A DNA stretch of 64,000 nt from Maribacter aquimaris. GTDB taxonomy: Bacteria > Bacteroidota > Bacteroidia > Flavobacteriales > Flavobacteriaceae. A program made the position numbers and the translations under genes. The stretch is taken from NCBI RefSeq assembly GCF_014596745.1, contig NZ_JABTCF010000014.1:1-64000 (forward strand). The letters are read 5' to 3'. The first letter of the stretch is position 1, and every line of letters begins with the position of its first letter. Under the pieces are notes generated by a model. That model saw only the letters and a list, made by a program, of their open reading frames with translations. It did no database searches and had not been told where the DNA came from. Of the stretch, positions 1 through 8,110 are shown in pieces.

Positions 1-160
1 TCCATCCGGTTACCGTACTTCTAGCTTGAATACCATAACGCTCCACAGCTTGGGTAGCTGTTAGCTCGCCATTTTCGATGGAAGAAACTAATTGCAATTT
101 AAAAGACATTGAATAGTCTTTTTGCGTACGCTTTACATAAGGTGATTCTGAATCGTTCAT
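1..160 (-). CDS. IS3-type transposase OrfA, N-terminal part (cut by window edge)
   Basis: The minus strand from the ATG at 160 reads about 53 codons without a stop to base 1. It begins MNDSESPYVKRTQKDYSMSF and continues with a KLQLVSSIENGEL...TQAVERYGIQ...TVTGW pattern. This is the N-terminal helix-turn-helix of IS3-family OrfA proteins, which bind the element's terminal repeats and are joined to the OrfB integrase by frameshifting. Only the start is visible, so I cannot say whether the element is intact. The family call is by pattern recognition. It could also be a stranded OrfA fragment. Confidence 0.75.
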   Translation of the reverse strand, partial: MNDSESPYVKRTQKDYSMSFKLQLVSSIENGELTATQAVERYGIQARSTVTGW

Positions 161-199
161 TACACTTTGGTTTTAGTGTAACGCTATTTCAGGACTAGA
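1..199 (-). mobile_element. Probable right end of an IS3-family insertion sequence
   Basis: The OrfA start lies 40 bases from a sequence (about 172-199) that would be the element's terminal region, since IS3 ends lie just upstream of orfA. I cannot see the other end, so no inverted repeat or target duplication can be confirmed. The outer boundary near 199 is a guess. The strong hairpin at 215-247 just outside is probably resident DNA rather than part of the element. Confidence 0.4.
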
Positions 200-214
200 C
201 ATATTATAAAATTA

Positions 215-247
215 AAATCCCAACCGAAATCGGTTGGGATTTTTTTA
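215..247. terminator. Bidirectional intrinsic terminator
   Basis: A near-perfect hairpin (AAATCCCAACCGA, loop AA, TCGGTTGGGATTT) is followed by a T-run on the plus strand and preceded by A-rich sequence, so it could work both ways. On the plus strand it would end transcription of a gene that lay to the left before the insertion sequence, and it insulates the vsr gene starting 10 bases later. Confidence 0.75.
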
Positions 248-256
248 TTTTTATAC

Positions 257-733
257 ATGGCCAAAACTTATTCCGAAAATCGAATCAAAGTTCCCCGTTT
301 TAATGAAGAATCCGGTTTTTACACAACCCCGGAACGTTCCAAGATCATGGGAAAGATTCGCGGAAAGAACACCAAACCGGAACTTGCCTTTCGTAAAGCC
401 TTATGGGCCAAAGGGTATCGTTATAGAATCGACTCCAGAAAATTGATTGGAAGACCCGACGTTGTGTTGAATAAGTACAAAACGGTTGTTTTTATCGATG
501 GGGAATTCTGGCATGGCTTCCAATGGGAGGAACGAAAGGAAAAACTGAAAACCAATAGGGAATTCTGGATTGCGAAAATTGAACGCAACAGACAACGCGA
601 TGAGGAAGTGAATACCGAACTTGAACGCATTGGTTTTACGGTGTTCCGTTTCTGGGAAAAAGAGATCAAAAACGATTTGGAAGGCTGTATTCAAAAAGTG
701 ATTTCACATTTAAGATCACAGAACAACCATTAG
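257..733 (+). CDS. vsr: Very-short-patch-repair (Vsr) type DNA endonuclease, zinc-ligand-poor variant
   Basis: This 158-residue protein has the Vsr family blocks in order: IRGKNTKPELAFRKAL and GYRYR (about 34-57), GRPDVVLNKYKTVVFIDG with the catalytic-type Asp (about 65-82), EFWHG (83-87), KTNREFWIAKIERN (about 98-111) and RFWEKEI (about 130-137). Vsr enzymes nick 5' of the T in T:G mismatches left by deamination of 5-methylcytosine. In the Escherichia coli enzyme Cys/His residues around the FWH motif and in WEC bind zinc. Here GCFWH is GEFWH and WEC is WEK, so the zinc site looks absent. There is an extra N-terminal segment of about 25 residues. No cytosine methyltransferase lies in the window. 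The aminotransferase gene follows after 10 bases and may be cotranscribed. No purine-rich ribosome site precedes the ATG. Confidence 0.85.
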   Translation: MAKTYSENRIKVPRFNEESGFYTTPERSKIMGKIRGKNTKPELAFRKALWAKGYRYRIDSRKLIGRPDVVLNKYKTVVFIDGEFWHGFQWEERKEKLKTNREFWIAKIERNRQRDEEVNTELERIGFTVFRFWEKEIKNDLEGCIQKVISHLRSQNNH

Positions 734-743
734 TCCTAAGCAT

Positions 744-1901
744 ATGCCAACTTATCCCCATAAAATCAATTCCAAACTACCCGATGTAGGAACTACCATT
801 TTCACTACTGTGGGGCAATTGGCAAAAGCACATAACGCCATAAACCTTTCCCAAGGTTTCCCTAATTTCGAACCAGATCCAGAACTATTGGCTTTAGTCT
901 CGAAAGCCATGCGTGACGGTCATAATCAATACGCTCCTATGGGCGGTTTACCTGCGTTAAGGGAAGTAATAGCAAGTAAAATAAAAAGCTTGCACCAAAG
1001 GACCTATGATCCCGAAAAAGAAATAACCATTACTGTTGGTGCCTCCCAAGCTATTTTTACGGCGATTACAGCCTTTATTGGCAAAGGGGATGAGGTAATC
1101 GTCTTTAAGCCGGCATATGACTGTTACGAGCCGGCTATTGTGGTTAATGGTGGCATTCCTGTAGGTATTCAATTGAATAAAGCGGATTACAAAATAGATT
1201 GGAACCATTTTAGAAGCAAGATTACCCCTAAAACGAAAATGGTCATCATTAACACCCCGCACAATCCCAGTGGCACCATTCTTGCAAAAGATGACATGCT
1301 GGAGTTGCAAAAGAGTTTGGCCCATACCAACATTATCGTCATCAGTGATGAGGTATACGAACATATTGTCTTTGACGGCCATGACCATGAAAGCGTATCG
1401 CGTTTTGATGATTTGGCCGCTCGTAGTCTTATATGCTCCTCTTTCGGGAAAACCTTTCATGTTACCGGTTGGAAAGTTGGTTACTGCGTAGCACCTGCAG
1501 CATTGATGCATGAATTTCGAAAAATACACCAATTCAATGTATTCTGCGTAGATCACCCCATTCAACATGCCTTAGCGACTTATTTACAACAACCTCGTCA
1601 TTACTTAAGCCTTAATGCGTTCTACCAAGAAAAAAGGGATTATTTCCTAAATGCCTTGAAAGGCTCCAAATTTACCGCTATCCCAGCCCAAGGAACCTAT
1701 TTCCAGCTTTTGGGATTCGCGAATGTATCCAATGAGGATGATATCACTTTTGCCAAAAGATTGATCGTTGAACACCAACTGGCAAGTATTCCCATTTCAG
1801 TCTTTAATATGAATGGGCAAGACCATAAGGTATTACGATTCTGCTTTGCAAAAACCCATGACACCCTGGAAAGGGCTACTGAAATCTTACAACGAATTTA
1901 A
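744..1901 (+). CDS. PLP-dependent class I/II aminotransferase (methionine aminotransferase-like)
   Basis: The 385-residue protein is a fold-type I PLP enzyme. It opens with an INLSQGFPNFEPD substrate-arm motif typical of the methionine/kynurenine aminotransferase branch. It has NTPHNPSG, ISDEVYEH (the Asp that binds the pyridine nitrogen, and the Tyr) and the Schiff-base lysine in SSFGKTFHVTGWK at about residue 236. The C-terminal RFCFAK supplies the carboxylate-binding Arg. Family members transfer the amino group of methionine, glutamine or aromatic amino acids to 2-oxo acids in the cytoplasm, some in methionine salvage. The exact substrate cannot be read from sequence. It follows vsr closely and has no linked salvage genes. 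Length is normal. Confidence 0.88.
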   Translation: MPTYPHKINSKLPDVGTTIFTTVGQLAKAHNAINLSQGFPNFEPDPELLALVSKAMRDGHNQYAPMGGLPALREVIASKIKSLHQRTYDPEKEITITVGASQAIFTAITAFIGKGDEVIVFKPAYDCYEPAIVVNGGIPVGIQLNKADYKIDWNHFRSKITPKTKMVIINTPHNPSGTILAKDDMLELQKSLAHTNIIVISDEVYEHIVFDGHDHESVSRFDDLAARSLICSSFGKTFHVTGWKVGYCVAPAALMHEFRKIHQFNVFCVDHPIQHALATYLQQPRHYLSLNAFYQEKRDYFLNALKGSKFTAIPAQGTYFQLLGFANVSNEDDITFAKRLIVEHQLASIPISVFNMNGQDHKVLRFCFAKTHDTLERATEILQRI

Positions 1902-2115
1902 AGTCCACAACTCCTTTTGGTGATAGTGAATCAGCAAATCCCACAATAGAAAGAAAGTTGATTGCCCCATCATTGGATCCCGAAGTATTTGTCTCCTAGT
2001 ATATTTACCAAGTTACCCCCAACCAAAGAATACCTCTTGTTTCAATTAAGCCCAGGTAAATCCGTTAACAAGCATTTCTCTATTCCATTTGTATGACACC
2101 CGATTCTTATGAAAA

Positions 2116-2148
2116 TAAAAAAAGCCCTGATAGTATCAGGGCTTTTTT
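2116..2148. terminator. Bidirectional intrinsic terminator
   Basis: Hairpin AAAAGCCCTGATA, short loop, TATCAGGGCTTTT, with an A-run on one side and a T-run on the other. It can end the rightward aminotransferase transcript and also a leftward transcript from the small frame at 2169-2276. Confidence 0.8.
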
Positions 2149-2168
2149 CAATTCTTATACGAAAAGTA

Positions 2169-2276
2169 TTAAATCATAAACAATTTCTTAATCAATAATA
2201 CTACACCGTGATAAAAATCATTCTTGTACACTAAAATCTCATTTTCATTCGAGGAGTGGTTAATTTGGGCATCCAT
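2169..2276 (-). CDS. Candidate small protein, 35 residues
   Basis: A minus-strand frame runs from ATG at 2276 to TAA at 2169. The product starts MDAQINHSSNENEILVYKND and ends with a hydrophobic, lysine-containing stretch (VVLLIKKLFMI). It lies 20 bases upstream of a strong terminator active in this direction and there is no other gene to use it, which suggests a short leftward transcript. The frame is short enough to occur by chance. I do not recognise the protein. No clear promoter is visible. Function is unknown. Confidence 0.3.
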   Translation of the reverse strand: MDAQINHSSNENEILVYKNDFYHGVVLLIKKLFMI

Positions 2277-2436
2277 ATTAATTTAGGTTTGGGGATAGGT
2301 TCATATTAAATCTTTACTGCATATAAATATAATTCAAAACGCAGATATTCCCTAAATTATTGTTGTGAATTGCGCTTAAAATGTTGTGAAAAAATTGAAA
2401 AACTAATTTTATCGTTGAACTACCTATATCTTGGCC

Positions 2437-3090
2437 TTAAAGTTTCATTTCCGGAATCTCGCCCTCTACGATCAACCGCCCACTTGTGGCATTTTCGATT
2501 GCTCCCACCGAAACCCCCGGTGCGCGCTCCAAAAGCCTAAAACCACCTGTTGTAACCTCGAGCACGGCAAGATTGGTCACTATCTTTTTAACACAACCTA
2601 CCCCAGTTAATGGCAAGGTACACTCCTTTAATAATTTGGATTCACCTGCCCTATTGGTATGCATCATAGCAACGATTATATTCTCCGCCGATGCCACCAA
2701 GTCCATCGCACCCCCCATGCCTTTGACCATTTTACCAGGAATCTTCCAATTCGCAATATCACCTTTATCAGACACTTCCATTGCCCCTAATATGGTAAGG
2801 TCTACATGTTGGCCACGAATCATTGCAAAACTGGTTACCGAGTCAAAGAACGAGGCTCCGGGCATCGTCGTTATGGTTTGTTTGCCCGCATTGATGATAT
2901 CCGCATCTTCCTCCCCCTCGAACGGAAAAGGCCCCATACCCAATACCCCGTTCTCACTTTGGAATTCCACACTAATATCATCCCGGACGAAATTGGCCAC
3001 CATCGTAGGAATACCGATTCCCAGATTCACATAATAACCATCCTTTACTTCCTTTGCTATACGCTTTGCGATACCATTCTTGTCTAACAT
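2437..3090 (-). CDS. scoB: Succinyl-CoA:3-oxoacid CoA-transferase subunit B
   Basis: This 217-residue protein is the B subunit of the two-subunit 3-oxoacid CoA-transferase, which moves CoA between succinyl-CoA and acetoacetate in ketone-body and branched-chain amino acid breakdown. It carries the QSENGVLGMGP motif (about residues 44-54), whose glutamate forms the glutamyl-CoA thioester in this family, and a GIPTMVANF segment near the N-terminus. Its ATG overlaps the TGA of scoA by one base (TGATG), so translation is likely coupled and the subunits made in equal amounts. Length is normal. The terminator for this pair is not obvious. Confidence 0.93.
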   Translation of the reverse strand: MLDKNGIAKRIAKEVKDGYYVNLGIGIPTMVANFVRDDISVEFQSENGVLGMGPFPFEGEEDADIINAGKQTITTMPGASFFDSVTSFAMIRGQHVDLTILGAMEVSDKGDIANWKIPGKMVKGMGGAMDLVASAENIIVAMMHTNRAGESKLLKECTLPLTGVGCVKKIVTNLAVLEVTTGGFRLLERAPGVSVGAIENATSGRLIVEGEIPEMKL

Positions 3091-3791
3091 CAGTTTCTTG
3101 GTCTTACGGTTCGTTGTTCAATTCTTTTCTCATACTTTTCCCCTTGGAATATCCGTTGAACGAAGATACCGGGAACATGTATATCATTGGGATCCAAGGA
3201 CCCCGCTGGCAATAACTCCTCTACCTCAGCGACCGTAATATTGGCCGCCCCGCACATGCAGGGATTGAAATTTCGCGCAGTACCCTTAAAAATCAGGTTC
3301 CCTGCTTCATCGCCTTTCCATGCCTTTACGAATGAAAAATCGGCCTTAAAGGCCTCTTCCAAGACATACATCTTACCGTTGAATTCCCGGGTTTCCTTTC
3401 CCAAAGCCACCTCGGTCCCAAAACCAGCAGGTGTATAAAATGCCGGGAAACCCGCTTGTGCAGCCCTGCATTTCTCGGCCAGGGTTCCTTGTGGGGTAAG
3501 TTCAACCTCCAATTCCCCACTTAACATTTGACGTTCAAATTCATCATTCTCGCCCACGTAAGATGAAATCATCTTCCGTATTTGTTTTTGTTGCAAAAGC
3601 AGACCCAATCCAAAATCATCTACTCCCGCATTATTGGAGATACAACAAAGATCGGTTACTCCCAAACGCACTAATTCCGAAATCGTATTTTCGGGAATAC
3701 CGCATAAACCAAATCCTCCAAGCATCAAGGTCATTCCGTCTTTTACCCCCTTTAATGCTTCCTGAACATTTTCTACTGTTTTTCGAATCAT
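3090..3791 (-). CDS. scoA: Succinyl-CoA:3-oxoacid CoA-transferase subunit A
   Basis: This 233-residue A subunit has the family [10 protein letters not shown] motif (about residues 25-34) that binds CoA, and a C-terminal region with the [10 protein letters not shown] pattern. It is the first gene of the scoA-scoB pair on the minus strand, followed without a gap by scoB. The pair would let the cell activate acetoacetate at the cost of succinyl-CoA. Upstream (3792-3926) lies a short gap shared with the tail of the PBP1A gene and its terminator. I see no clear promoter motif there. Confidence 0.93.
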   Translation of the reverse strand: MIRKTVENVQEALKGVKDGMTLMLGGFGLCGIPENTISELVRLGVTDLCCISNNAGVDDFGLGLLLQQKQIRKMISSYVGENDEFERQMLSGELEVELTPQGTLAEKCRAAQAGFPAFYTPAGFGTEVALGKETREFNGKMYVLEEAFKADFSFVKAWKGDEAGNLIFKGTARNFNPCMCGAANITVAEVEELLPAGSLDPNDIHVPGIFVQRIFQGEKYEKRIEQRTVRPRN

Positions 3792-3850
3792 AATTTGTCT
3801 AGTCTGTTTTATAATCTGGAAAACCCAAGCTACACTAAATTAAGGTTTTA

Positions 3851-3893
3851 AAAAGAAAATGCCCTTACTTTTTGGTGAAAGTTAAGGGCATTT
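3851..3893 (-). terminator. Intrinsic terminator of the ricT-gldH-PBP1A operon
   Basis: On the minus strand AAATGCCCTTA pairs with TAAGGGCATTT around a loop of about 15 bases that can pair further, followed by TTTTCTTTTT. It lies 34 bases after the PBP1A stop codon. Confidence 0.75.
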
Positions 3894-3926
3894 AGCAAGG
3901 TCGCTGATTTATATTTTACAAGGAAC

Positions 3927-6287
3927 TTAGAAATCGAGATCCTCTAAATCGTCTTCCAAATCTTTCTCTTTATTAGTGTCCTCCGCTGATTTGGAACAAT
4001 CCAAGTTAATGGACATATTCTCGGGTTTGGGAAATTCACCATCAGAAACCCCCAGATCCTCATTGGCATAATTCTTTCGCATATAAAGTCCCCAAATGGG
4101 CAACGCCATTGACGCTCCTTGACCGTAAGTGATTGACTTAAAGTGTACGGAACGATCGTCACCACCGACCCATACGCCAGTGACCAAATTAGGTACCATA
4201 CCCATAAACCACCCATCACTTTGATTTTGGGTTGTCCCCGTTTTACCTGCAATAGGGTTTTTGAATTCATAGGGGTATCCTGTGATAATCTCCTTATATT
4301 CCGGACGCCATTTATCATAGCCCGTTGTACGTAAGCGGGTACCTGAACCTCCTTGGGTTACACCTTCCAATAAATTGACCATGGCATAGGCTACTTCTTT
4401 ACTCAATACATCTTTGGTTTCAGGAACATACTCATACAACACGGTTCCGTTCTTATCCTCGATACGGGTCACCATTACAGGTTTTACATACACTCCCTGA
4501 TTCACAAATGCCCCATAGGCACCTACCATTTCATAAACGCTAAGGTCGGGTGTTCCTAGGGCTATAGAAGGTACTTCCGGAATTTCACTGGTAATTCCCA
4601 GGTTCTTTACAATCGAAACCACCGACTTGGGACCGACCCTATCGATCAATTGGGCGGTAACGCTATTTTTGGAATTCGCCAAGGCCCTTTTCAACGTATA
4701 CATCTCACCTGAATACTTGCCTTCGGAATTTTTTGGACACCAAGGTTCTGGATTCCCGTGTTTTCCAGCTTCAATACAGTATTGTGTATCTGGTAATTCG
4801 TAACAGGGGGATAACCTTAACTGGTCAATTGCCGCTGCATACACAAATGGCTTAAAGGTAGAACCGGCTTGACGGGCCCCCTGATAGACATTGTCATATT
4901 GGAAGTGCCTATAATCAACACCCCCGACCCATGCCTTAACATGGCCTGTTTGTGGCTCCATCGACATCATTGCCGTTCTTAGGAACGATTTATAATACCG
5001 AATGGAATCCATTGGCGTCATAATAGTATCTTTCTCATGGGAATCGCTCTTCCAATCAAAGACGGTCATCTCGGTTTTTTTGGTGAAGGAACTTCGAATG
5101 TCCTTTTCCGATTTGCCTTGTCTTTTCATTAAGCGCCAACGATCCGAATTCTTCATGGCCCGTTCCAGGATGCCATCTATCTCCTCCTTTTTCAAATCCA
5201 AGAAAGGGGCTGTTTTATTACGATCCGGGGTATTTTGATGAAAAAATTCCGTTTGCAATTTCTCCATATGCTCTTGTACGGCTTCTTCCGCATTGGCCTG
5301 CATACGGGAATCAATCGTCGTGTATATTTTTAGTCCATCAAGATAAAGACTCCATTTATCACGTTCACCTTCAACGGCCGGTTTAGGATTCTTTTTGATC
5401 CAATCGTTCATAAAGCCCTGCAAATACATCCTAAAATATGTTGCCAATCCTTCCCTATGGTTCTCAGGATTGAAATGAACCTCCATTTTTAAGGCCTGAA
5501 GGGAATCTTTTTCTTTTTCAGTGATATAATCGTATTTCGCCATTTGGGCCAAAACCGTATTTCGTCTATTGAAAACCAGTTCTTTACGCCTTAAGGGATT
5601 GTAATATGAGGAATTTTTCAACATCCCCACGAGCATGGCCGACTCCTCTATCTTCAAGTCGATGGGCTCTTTGCCGAAATAAATCTTGGAAGCCGACCGA
5701 ATACCATCCGCAGCATATCCGAAGTCATAAATATTCAGATACATGGCAATAATTTCATCTTTGGTGTACTGTCGTTCCAAACGTGTCGCCAAAACCCACT
5801 CCTTTACTTTCTGTAGAATAGCCTGTGTCTTCTTCTCTTTTTCCCTGGCCCCAATGAACAGTTGACGTGCCAATTGCTGGGAAATGGTACTTGCGCCCCC
5901 TTTTTTACCCAAATAGGCAAAGGCCCTCAAGGTACCTCTGGCATCTATCCCTGAATGCTCATAAAACCGGGCATCTTCAGTAGCCACTAAGGCGTTTATC
6001 AAGTTTTGTGGAAGATCATCAAATTTGATCGGGGTACGATTGTCATCCAGATAAAATTTACCTAAAGTCTCACCGTCGGATGAAAAGATTTCGGAAGCTA
6101 GATTTGTTTGGGGGTTTTCCAAATACTCATACGGGGGCAATTCCCCAAATACACCCCATGATGCCAATAAAAACAACATTACCCCGGAAAGCGCACCCAC
6201 GGTGAACAAAATCCAGAACCATTTAACAAACTTAAAAAAGCCTTTACTGTTATTTTTCTTTTTGGCTTTCACCATTTTTTTACTCAT
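3927..6287 (-). CDS. mrcA: Class A penicillin-binding protein (PBP1A type, bifunctional glycosyltransferase/transpeptidase)
   Basis: This 786-residue inner-membrane enzyme polymerises glycan strands and cross-links peptidoglycan. One membrane segment lies at about 17-45. The GT51 domain follows with its catalytic ATEDARFYEHSG motif (102-113) and STISQQLARQLF (133-144). The transpeptidase domain has the nucleophile in GSTFKP (Ser476, Lys479), SKN (539-541) and KTGT (682-685). The C-terminal tail is acidic and probably disordered. Its start overlaps the gldH stop by 8 bases, so it is the last gene of ricT-gldH-PBP1A. All catalytic motifs are present and the length is normal for Bacteroidota PBP1A. 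Confidence 0.93.
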   Translation of the reverse strand: MSKKMVKAKKKNNSKGFFKFVKWFWILFTVGALSGVMLFLLASWGVFGELPPYEYLENPQTNLASEIFSSDGETLGKFYLDDNRTPIKFDDLPQNLINALVATEDARFYEHSGIDARGTLRAFAYLGKKGGASTISQQLARQLFIGAREKEKKTQAILQKVKEWVLATRLERQYTKDEIIAMYLNIYDFGYAADGIRSASKIYFGKEPIDLKIEESAMLVGMLKNSSYYNPLRRKELVFNRRNTVLAQMAKYDYITEKEKDSLQALKMEVHFNPENHREGLATYFRMYLQGFMNDWIKKNPKPAVEGERDKWSLYLDGLKIYTTIDSRMQANAEEAVQEHMEKLQTEFFHQNTPDRNKTAPFLDLKKEEIDGILERAMKNSDRWRLMKRQGKSEKDIRSSFTKKTEMTVFDWKSDSHEKDTIMTPMDSIRYYKSFLRTAMMSMEPQTGHVKAWVGGVDYRHFQYDNVYQGARQAGSTFKPFVYAAAIDQLRLSPCYELPDTQYCIEAGKHGNPEPWCPKNSEGKYSGEMYTLKRALANSKNSVTAQLIDRVGPKSVVSIVKNLGITSEIPEVPSIALGTPDLSVYEMVGAYGAFVNQGVYVKPVMVTRIEDKNGTVLYEYVPETKDVLSKEVAYAMVNLLEGVTQGGSGTRLRTTGYDKWRPEYKEIITGYPYEFKNPIAGKTGTTQNQSDGWFMGMVPNLVTGVWVGGDDRSVHFKSITYGQGASMALPIWGLYMRKNYANEDLGVSDGEFPKPENMSINLDCSKSAEDTNKEKDLEDDLEDLDF

Positions 6288-6765
6288 TACTTTTTACTAT
6301 TTCAAATCCGACATCGGTAATGCCCTCTAAGTTAATAATACCCTCGACATTGCCATTTTTTCGCATAGCTTGTGAGATACGTAAGGTATATACGCCTGAG
6401 GAAGGAAAAACGATGTTTTCTTTATACCATAATTTATTTTCCTTTACGCTGCCATAACCTTTACCCAGCCAAGTACCATCTGGATCGGCCATCATATATT
6501 CCAACGTATCGGTAGCGGTTTCCCCATTGGGATAATCCAAGGTTGCTATTAAAAAAAGGTTGCTATAGGGAAAGGTATTATCGTTTCTGACATTGATAAA
6601 CATATCGTGTTTCTGAATGGTATCGAGTCCCGAAAAATTGAACTCCATAACACTATCCTTATTCCAAATGCCGTTATTGGTACCCTTGAATTCTGTCTTT
6701 ACAATGGAATTATCACAGGAAACCATAAAAACAACCCCTACAAACGCTATTAATATCCTAAGCAT
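6280..6765 (-). CDS. gldH: Gliding motility lipoprotein GldH
   Basis: From the ATG at 6765 the product is about 161 residues: a short signal peptide with lipobox VVFMVSCDN (lipidated Cys17), then the GldH pattern (NFSGLDTIQKHDMFINVRN, the YPNGE and DGTWLGKGYG segments). GldH is one of the lipoproteins needed for flavobacterial surface gliding and is linked to type IX secretion-dependent motility. A longer open frame reaches back to 6876, but it would run through the basic tail of ricT and bury the signal peptide, so I use the internal start. It overlaps ricT by 8 bases and PBP1A by 8 bases, implying one tightly coupled transcript. Confidence 0.88.
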   Translation of the reverse strand: MLRILIAFVGVVFMVSCDNSIVKTEFKGTNNGIWNKDSVMEFNFSGLDTIQKHDMFINVRNDNTFPYSNLFLIATLDYPNGETATDTLEYMMADPDGTWLGKGYGSVKENKLWYKENIVFPSSGVYTLRISQAMRKNGNVEGIINLEGITDVGFEIVKSNE

Positions 6766-7936
6766 TTCTTTGACGTCTTTTTTTATTTTTATTATTTCTC
6801 CTCTTCTTATTGTTGTTATTACTCTTATTCGTACGTCTTTTGGGCCTATCAAAACGGGTGAGGCTATCTTGACCAACTACATTCTCAAATACCACCTTGT
6901 CGTCGTCAATGATATTATCAACCGCATATTCCTCTAAACTGGCTACTTTCTCTTTCTTTTTGTTCTTGTTGATGATCTCAACTACCTGTTCCTTGGACAA
7001 CATATGCCAATTTGAAGGTTCGTCTTTATAAGAGAACCATAACTTGGACTTGAAAATATCGGCCTTTTGGCAGAATGCCATTCCTTTTTCAGTGAACAGT
7101 TTGGTGTCTTGGGAAGGAAAATCCTTTAAGGCATCGAGATATAAATCGAGCTCGTAATTAAGGCAACATTTTAATTTACCACATTGCCCAGCCAATTTCT
7201 GGGGGTTCAATGATAATTGCTGATATCGGGCAGCGGATGTGCTCACCGATCTAAAATCGGTTAACCAGGTAGAACAACACAATTCCCTGCCACAGGAACC
7301 GATGCCCCCCAAACGTTGGGCCTCTTGTCGATACCCTATTTGGCGCATTTCTATTCGAATACCAAAGGCCTTGGCCATATCCTTTATCAATTGACGAAAA
7401 TCAACACGTTCCTCGGCCGTATAATAAAAAGTGGCTTTAGACCCATCGCCTTGGAACTCGACATCGGAAATCTTCATTTGCAATTTCAAGATGATCGCAA
7501 TCTCACGGGAGCGTTTTTTGATCTCTTCCTCCCGATCTCTTACCTTTTGCCAAATATCAATGTCTTTTTGTGTGGCTTTACGGTAGATTTTGGGAATATC
7601 CTCCGCTTTTGGATCCTCCTTTTTCTTTTTCATTTGCACCCTCACAAGTTCACCCGTCAAAGTGACCATGCCAATATCGTGACCCGATTGTGCCTGCGTA
7701 GCCACAATATCACCTATTGAAAGGGTTAAATCCCCGGAATTTCTAAAAAATTCCTTTCTGCTATTTTTAAATCGGACTTCAACAATGTCAAATGGTTTTT
7801 CTCCATTTGGAAGTGACATGTTGGAAAGCCAATCAAATACCGTTAATTTATTACAACCATCAGAGCCACAAGTCCCATTGTTCTTGCACCCTTTCGGTTG
7901 TCCGTCCTTACCGGTTGAACAACTGTTACAACCCAT
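6758..7936 (-). CDS. ricT: RicT/YaaT family protein (PSP1 C-terminal domain)
   Basis: This 392-residue cytoplasmic protein has a cysteine-rich N-terminus (CNSC, GCKNNGTCGSDGC within the first 30 residues), then the PSP1/RicT core with GSCGRELCCSTWL and QCGKLKCCLNYE cysteine pairs (about 214-262), and a very basic Asn/Lys/Arg tail. In Bacillus, RicT with RicA and RicF forms an iron-sulfur complex that affects RNase Y-dependent RNA maturation. Bacteroidota have RicT without clear partners, so its role here is inferred only. It leads an operon with gldH and the PBP1A gene, and has a good promoter at 8003-8031. The low-complexity tail is longer than in Bacillus YaaT. Confidence 0.88.
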   Translation of the reverse strand: MGCNSCSTGKDGQPKGCKNNGTCGSDGCNKLTVFDWLSNMSLPNGEKPFDIVEVRFKNSRKEFFRNSGDLTLSIGDIVATQAQSGHDIGMVTLTGELVRVQMKKKKEDPKAEDIPKIYRKATQKDIDIWQKVRDREEEIKKRSREIAIILKLQMKISDVEFQGDGSKATFYYTAEERVDFRQLIKDMAKAFGIRIEMRQIGYRQEAQRLGGIGSCGRELCCSTWLTDFRSVSTSAARYQQLSLNPQKLAGQCGKLKCCLNYELDLYLDALKDFPSQDTKLFTEKGMAFCQKADIFKSKLWFSYKDEPSNWHMLSKEQVVEIINKNKKKEKVASLEEYAVDNIIDDDKVVFENVVGQDSLTRFDRPKRRTNKSNNNNKKRRNNKNKKRRQRNA

Positions 7937-8002
7937 ATTTTGTATCTTGATTTGGGGAAATCCTATGATTTTCCCAAAAAAGGTTCATATTAATCTTATC
8001 CG

Positions 8003-8031
8003 TAAAGGTACTAATTTTTTAATGTGTCAAA
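8003..8031 (-). promoter_or_regulatory. Predicted promoter of ricT-gldH-PBP1A
   Basis: On the minus strand a TTTG at -33 (8031-8028) and TACCTTTA at -7 (8010-8003) are separated by 17 bases. This fits the Bacteroidota primary sigma factor consensus except for the last base of the -7 box. It is 66 bases upstream of the ricT ATG. Confidence 0.5.
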
Positions 8032-8110
8032 AAGTTATCTCAACTTACACAGGTTCTTCGTTCTTTTGCACCAATTACGTATATGTTTAAAAAATTGCAT
8101 GCTCCCTGAT

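Larger units (their letters stand above)
1902..2436. other. Intergenic region between convergent aminotransferase and scoB
   Basis: This 535-base gap holds a bidirectional terminator (2116-2148) and one candidate 35-codon gene on the minus strand (2169-2276). I see no gene or structure in 1902-2110. The 2280-2436 part is A+T-rich and carries no convincing coding frame. Confidence 0.6.

Noticed and set aside
6280-6876. Longer gldH starting at 6876
   Set aside because: The extension runs through the ricT basic tail and would bury the lipoprotein signal peptide. The ATG at 6765 fits the family.
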